DNA of 64,000 nt from Erythroxylum novogranatense (Eukaryota > Streptophyta > Magnoliopsida > Malpighiales > Erythroxylaceae). This document shows, one piece after another, positions 59,421 through 64,000 of this stretch. Numbering within the stretch: the stretch's first letter is position 1; each line of letters opens with the position of its first letter. The notes under the pieces are model-generated. The model searched no databases, was not told the origin of the DNA, and saw only the letters and a list, made by a program, of their open reading frames with translations. The DNA is taken from the NCBI GenBank assembly GCA_029891385.1, contig CM057231.1, positions 24,707,300 to 24,771,299 on the forward strand, read 5' to 3'. The position numbers and the translations under genes are program-made.

Positions 59421-62400
59421 TAAAAAAAGAGAAGAAAGGCAACAAAGGCAAGGAAGAAAAGAAAGAGAATGACAACGAGAATTTTGTTGCTATTGCCACT
59501 GAAGAAGATCTTGTGACAGTCCTTAATGAGAGCCTAGTTGGGGTTGTTTGTGATGAATCAAGCTGGGTTGTAGATACTGGTGCTTGTTCTCATGTTACAT
59601 CAAGGAAGGATTTTTTTCTCATCTTATACTCCAGGTGATTATGAGGTATTGAATATGGGAAATGAAACTATTTCTAAAGTTGTTGGCATTGGGACAATTA
59701 TATTAGAAACAGGTACGAGAACTAAACTTATTTTGAACAATGTTAAGCATGCACCTGATGTTCATTTGCACTTGATATCTGTTGGCAATCTTGATGATGA
59801 GGGTTATGTGAGTACCAATGGTGGTGGTATGTGGAAGCTCATTAAAGGTTCTTTAGTGGTGGCTCGTGGTAGAAAGCATTCTGGCTTATACTGGACAACA
59901 ACTTCAGTATGTACTGACAGGGTAAATGCAGTTGAGAATGACTCTTCAGTATTATTGCACAGGAGACTTAGCCACATTAGTGAGAAAGGATTGAATGTGT
60001 TGACTAAGAAGAATCTCTTATCAGATTTGAAGGGTGCTAAACTGGAAAAGTGTGAGCACTGCTTGGTTGGAAACACAACACAGAGTTTCTTTTAAGACTA
60101 ATCCTCCTTTAAGAAAGACTGAGTTGCTTGAGTTGGTGCATTCAGATTTGTGTAGTCCTATGAAGACAAAGACTTTGAGGGGTGCATTGTATTTTATTTC
60201 TTTCATTGATGATTGTTCCAGAAAATTATGGGTCTATGTCTTAAAGACCAAAGACCAAGTGTTGGGGGTCTTTAAACAGTTTCAGGCTTCTGTTGAGAGA
60301 GAGACTGGAAAGAAGCTGAAGTACATTCGCACTGATAACGGTGGTGAACACTGCGGGCCGTTTGATGAATACTGCAGACAGATGGGCATTAGACACCAAA
60401 AGACTCCTCAGCTTAACGGCGTGGCAAAGAGGATGAATAGGACCTTGATGGAGAGAGTCATATCCATACTTTCTGAAGCTAAGTTGCCTGATTTATTTTG
60501 GGGTGAGGCTGTACTAGCATCTACACATGTTATTAATTTGTCTTCCACTATTATTTTGCAATGTGATATTCCAAACAGGGTTTGGTATGACAAGGATGTT
60601 TCCTATGACCACTTGAGAGTGTTTGGATGCAAAGCTTTTGTGCATGTGCCTAAAGATGAGAGGTCCAAGTTGGATGCCAAGATGAGGGAGTGCATTTTTA
60701 TTGGTTATGGCCTTGATGAATTTGGTTATAGGCTGTATGATCCTGTTGAGAAGAAACTTGTGAGAAGTCGTGATGTTATCTTCATGGAAGATCAAATCAT
60801 TGAAGATATTGACAAGGTAGAGAAGCCAGGGCATTCTAGTTTTGGTAACCTGATTGATCTTGATCTTATTTCTCATATTTTTGCTCATGATGATGTCTAG
60901 AATCATGTTCCTGATCAGCATGTTAATGTTGAAAATGCTGATGGTGATGTTGCTGTTAATGAGGTAGATGTTCATGATCCTGAAGTTGTGAATGAGCCTA
61001 CTATTTCACTTAGGAGGTCTACTAGACAGCATGTTCATTCTTCCCGTTACTCACCTGAGGATTGAGTGTTATTCACTGATGGGGGAGAACCTGAATGTTA
61101 TGAGGAGGCCATTGAAGATGAGCATAAGGATCATTGGATTGAAGCTATGCAAGATGAGATGAAATCTTTGCATGAAAATCACACCTATGAGTTAGTGAAG
61201 TTGCCTAAGGGCATGAGAGCCTTGAAGAACAAATGAGTGTTCAGAATCAAAGCTGAAGAGCACAGTTTGAAGTCACGGTATAAGGCTAGATTGGTTGTTA
61301 AAGGATTTGGTCAAAGGAAAGGTATTGACTTTGATGACATTTTTTCTCCTGTTGTAAAAATGTATTCTATTCGAACAGTTCTTGGTTTTGTTACTAGTCT
61401 TGATATGGAGATTGAGCAGATGGATGTCAAAACAGCCTTCCTTAATGGTGATTTGGAGGAGGAGATTTACATGGAACAACCTGAGGGCTTCAAGGTGAAA
61501 GGAAAAGAAGACTTTGTTTGCAAACTGAAGAAGAGCTTGTATGGGTTGAAGCAGGCTCCTAGACAGTGGTATAAGAAGTTTGAATCAGTTATGGGGGAGC
61601 AAGGCTACAAGAAGACTTCTGGAGATCACTGTGTGTTTGTTCGCAGATTTTCTGACGATGATTTTATCATATTGTTACTTTATATGGATGATATGTTGAT
61701 TGTGGGAAGGAATGCTTCTAGGATTGCTGAGCTGAAAAAGAAACTAAGTAAGTCTTTTGCCATGAAAGACTTGGGTCATGCCTAGCAAATTTTTGGCATG
61801 AGAATTACTTGTCGCATGGATGCCAGAAAGCTGTACTTGTCGTAAGAGAAGTACATAACGAAGGTACTTCAAAGGTTTAGTATGATTGGGGCTAAACCTG
61901 TTGCTAGCCTACTTGCTTCTCATTTCAGGTTGAGTGTCAACCAATGTCCTTCTATAAATGAAGAGAAGGAAGAGATGAAAAAAGTTCCATATGCTTCAGC
62001 AGTTGGTAGTTTGATGTATGCCATGGTGTGTACCAGGCCAGACATTGCTCATGCAGTTGGTACAGTGAGTCGTTTTCTCTCTAATCCAGGTAAAAAGTAT
62101 TGGAATACGGTGAAGTGGATTATGAGGTATCTCAGAGGTACAACTGACTTGAGTCTTAGTTTTGGTGGTAATAAACCTTTGTTAGTTGGTTTTATTGATG
62201 CAGACATGGCATGAGATGTTGATTCTCGAAAGTCTACATCAGGTTTCATAATCAAGTTTGCAGGGGGAGTTATAGCATGACAATCAAGGTTGCAGAAGTG
62301 TGTTGCTTTGTCAACCACGAAGTGAGTTTATTGCGACTCTGAGAGGCTTGCAAGGAGTTGTTGTGGATGAAAACTTTTCTTTTTGAGCTTGGTTTCAAGC

Positions 62401-62660
62401 AGGACTGGTATGTATTGTTTTGTGACAACCAGAGTGCCATTCATCTTGGCAAGAATGTTAGTTTCCATGCAAGGTTGAAAGACATTGATGTTAGGTATCA
62501 TTGGATACGAGATGTGATGGATTCCAAGTTACTAGAGCTAGAGAAGGTTCATATAGATGATAGTGGTGCTGACATGATGACTAAAGCATTGCCGAAAGAG
62601 AAGCTTGAGATTTGTTGCTTGATAGCCGGTATGGCTAGATCCTCCAGTTAGTCGTGAGGG
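59421..62660 (+). pseudogene. Copia D pol: protease, integrase, RT, RNase H (altered integrase site)
   Basis: Protease with WVVDTGACSHVTS (59565-59603), intact DTG, then a frameshift. GAG-preintegrase 59940-60093 (HRRLSHISEKGLNVLTKKNL, CEHC). Integrase from 60100: HSDLCSPMKTKTLRG, IRTDNGGEHCGPFDEYC, then NGVAKRMNRTLMER, where the catalytic Glu position is Lys (AAG at 60427-60429). The frame from 60034 to past 62270 is continuous except for stops at 60898, 61063, 61234, 61783, 61843, 62212 and 62278. RT: MDVKTAFLNGDLEEEIYMEQ, YGLKQAPRQWY and YMDD (61681-61692). RNase H from 62190, with a shift, ends 62651 (DNQSAIHLGKNVSFHARLKD). Confidence 0.9.
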
Positions 62661-62668
62661 GGAGATTT
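62657..62668 (+). other. Polypurine tract of copia D
   Basis: GAGGGGGAGATT, immediately followed by TATTG of the 3' LTR. In related elements the base after this tract is the start of TG. Confidence 0.88.
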
Positions 62669-63357
62669 ATTGAATTTTGGGTCACTTTTAAGTGGAGCTC
62701 AAAGCCTAACGTATAAAAGGTGCTTGAAAACCTAAAAAAGTGTAGAAGAGAGTTTCATTCGGAAGAGAAAAGAGAGGGAAAAGAGAGAGAAGCAAAAATT
62801 TTCGTTTTTTTCAGCTTTGCGCAATAATCTTCTAACCTTCGATCGCATAGTGATTTTCGATCGCATGGTGATTTCTTGTTGGATCGATCTGAAATTTTAA
62901 CCAGAAGTTCCTCTCTCGTTGTTCTACATTTGAATAGTGGAGATTGGATTTGGAGGTCTCCAAGGTGCCCTGATTTTTAGTTGAAGTTGCTGAGATTTTA
63001 AGGGTGATATTGTTCTTAACTCTTTGATTTTTCATCTTGTTGATGATTATTGTTGTATTTAAGAGTTGAGTGGTGACTCTAGTTATATTTAGAGGTGAAA
63101 AACTCTCTAATTTGATTGATGATAGTGGAGTTTTTCTTTACTGAACTAGGTCCCGCGGTTTTTTCTTTCTCACATTAAAGGAGGTTTTCCACGTAAAAAT
63201 TGCCTTGTGTTATTTATTTCTTGCTGCTTAATTTTGTGTATTAGTAAGTTTGTTGGTTGTTATTTTTCTTTTAGATTGACTGTGGTTGTTCACATAGAGA
63301 AATGTTTATTAGTTCTAGTTTGTTGCCGCTGCATGACCGACACCTCCTTTCCTAACC
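62669..63357 (+). mobile_element. 3' LTR of copia D
   Basis: TATTGAATTTTGGGTCAC to CCTTTCCTAACC, 689 bases, aligned with 57958-58629; it carries a short local duplication (GATCGCATGGTGATTT-type, 62840-62875) absent from the 5' LTR. Confidence 0.88.
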
Positions 63358-63362
63358 ACAGC

Positions 63363-64000
63363 CTCATATTTGAGTGACCACAATCTCTACCGGTAAATGC
63401 CGCAAAACAACACATGGCTGCTATCAAATTTGGGATCATGACAACGATAATCTATGACCATGACCTTGCAAACGACATTTCCATTTCAACGACAATGGCA
63501 CGAGGCTTCAGCAAAGATTATCATCAAACATTGCTATTAAGGTCTTGCCGCCCAATAATTTTGCAGGCATTTTACTCTTTAAAAGCATGTACGGAAAAGA
63601 AGTATTCAAGTTGTTTAGTATAATAGAACCTTCCTGAAACAAGCACATCCGTGAGATGAATTTCGGAGGTCCCATGTATATGACACTAAGCATCACCATT
63701 TCTGTGAACTTGAGTTACGGCTTACTGCTGTAAAGATATATAACATTACTGTCTCGGCTTTCTCCGCCATTGTGTAATGATTGAATTGTCAATTTTCCTA
63801 TCTGGGCCATCTTTGTCGATTTAGAATATCAGGACTGGTACTGTTTATAGATGTGAGTGGCCACCTCCCGAGTTTTAGTACAACAACATGTGCAGGTTCA
63901 ATTTGCTGTCTACCCTCGGACATTATTCTTGAGAAAATTTGTTTGGGAGTCATGGTTTCAGGAACGAGTGTACAGGTTTCTAGCAGAAACATGGCCTCTA
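63363..64000. other. No gene recognised
   Basis: About 640 bases of less AT-rich sequence to the window edge. On the minus strand an open stretch from the edge reads MFLLETCTLVPETMTPKQIF to LGRWPLTSINSTSPDILN (63992-63798), which has coding-like composition and could be an exon fragment; I cannot assign a family. Confidence 0.35.

Larger units (their letters stand above)
57958..63357 (+). mobile_element. Copia D, 5.4 kb, plus strand, with TA...CA-type LTRs
   Basis: LTRs 57958-58629 and 62669-63357. The common LTR start is TATTG and the common end CCTAAC(A/C). ACAGC flanks the element at 57953-57957 and 63358-63362, a 5-bp target repeat that fits only if the LTR starts TA. The PPT GAGGGGGAGATT abuts TATTG in the 3' LTR, in agreement. 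PBS, gag and pol in copia order. LTRs are clearly diverged (about 8-10% by eye), so the insertion is older than copia C. Confidence 0.9.

Noticed and set aside
1..64000. tRNA or rRNA genes
   Set aside because: Only the short tRNA-complementary primer binding sites were seen; no cloverleaf or rRNA-like segment was recognised.

Overview
The window is a piece of plant nuclear DNA, most likely from a dicot, made almost entirely of transposable elements in AT-rich intergenic sequence. The evidence is plant-type Ty1/copia and Ty3/gypsy (Tekay/Del-like chromovirus) elements, a plant L1-type LINE with a DUF4283-like ORF1 and a C-terminal RNase H, a CACTA transposon carrying intron-containing plant exons, and a trace of an NPH3-like BTB exon. 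I found no intact host gene, no tRNA or rRNA gene, and nothing prokaryotic.

Layout. 1-1958: 5' part of a minus-strand copia element (LTR, PBS, broken gag) running off the left edge. 1959-2636: AT-rich DNA plus an LTR and gag start of a second copia family; this block is duplicated at 7546-8195. 3647-6718: a non-autonomous CACTA element (3-bp TSD AGT) carrying exon pieces of a glyoxalase-I gene, an RlmN-like radical-SAM methyltransferase gene and a third, unidentified gene. 7869-39687: a nest four levels deep. Copia A holds a 2.2-kb solo LTR (8196-10419, TSD TACAA) in gag and copia B (11388-36198, TSD CGGAT) in its protease motif. Copia B's 5' LTR holds a minus-strand gypsy element (11894-27547), whose integrase gene holds a 4.3-kb solo LTR (15852-20140, TSD CGTAC). 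39688-43354 and 48978-51340: AT-rich, satellite-like DNA full of GTCAC(N4)GTGAC palindromes, split by an almost full-length LINE (about 43355-48977). 52873-57403: copia C (minus, TSD ATAAG), inserted in what looks like exon 1 of an NPH3-like gene. 57958-63357: copia D (plus), with LTRs that appear to start TA rather than TG. The remainder has no recognised gene.

How the parts work together. They do not form a pathway; the window is a record of successive insertions. Each copia copy (A-D) has lost an essential catalytic residue, and most premature stops are C-to-T or G-to-A type, as expected in methylated, silenced DNA. The LINE is the closest to intact, with three nonsense codons and its endonuclease and reverse-transcriptase motifs preserved. 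The most unusual items are the multi-gene CACTA transduplication, the palindrome-rich AT repeat, the hairpin shared by three different gypsy-type LTRs, and the TA...CA copia LTR.
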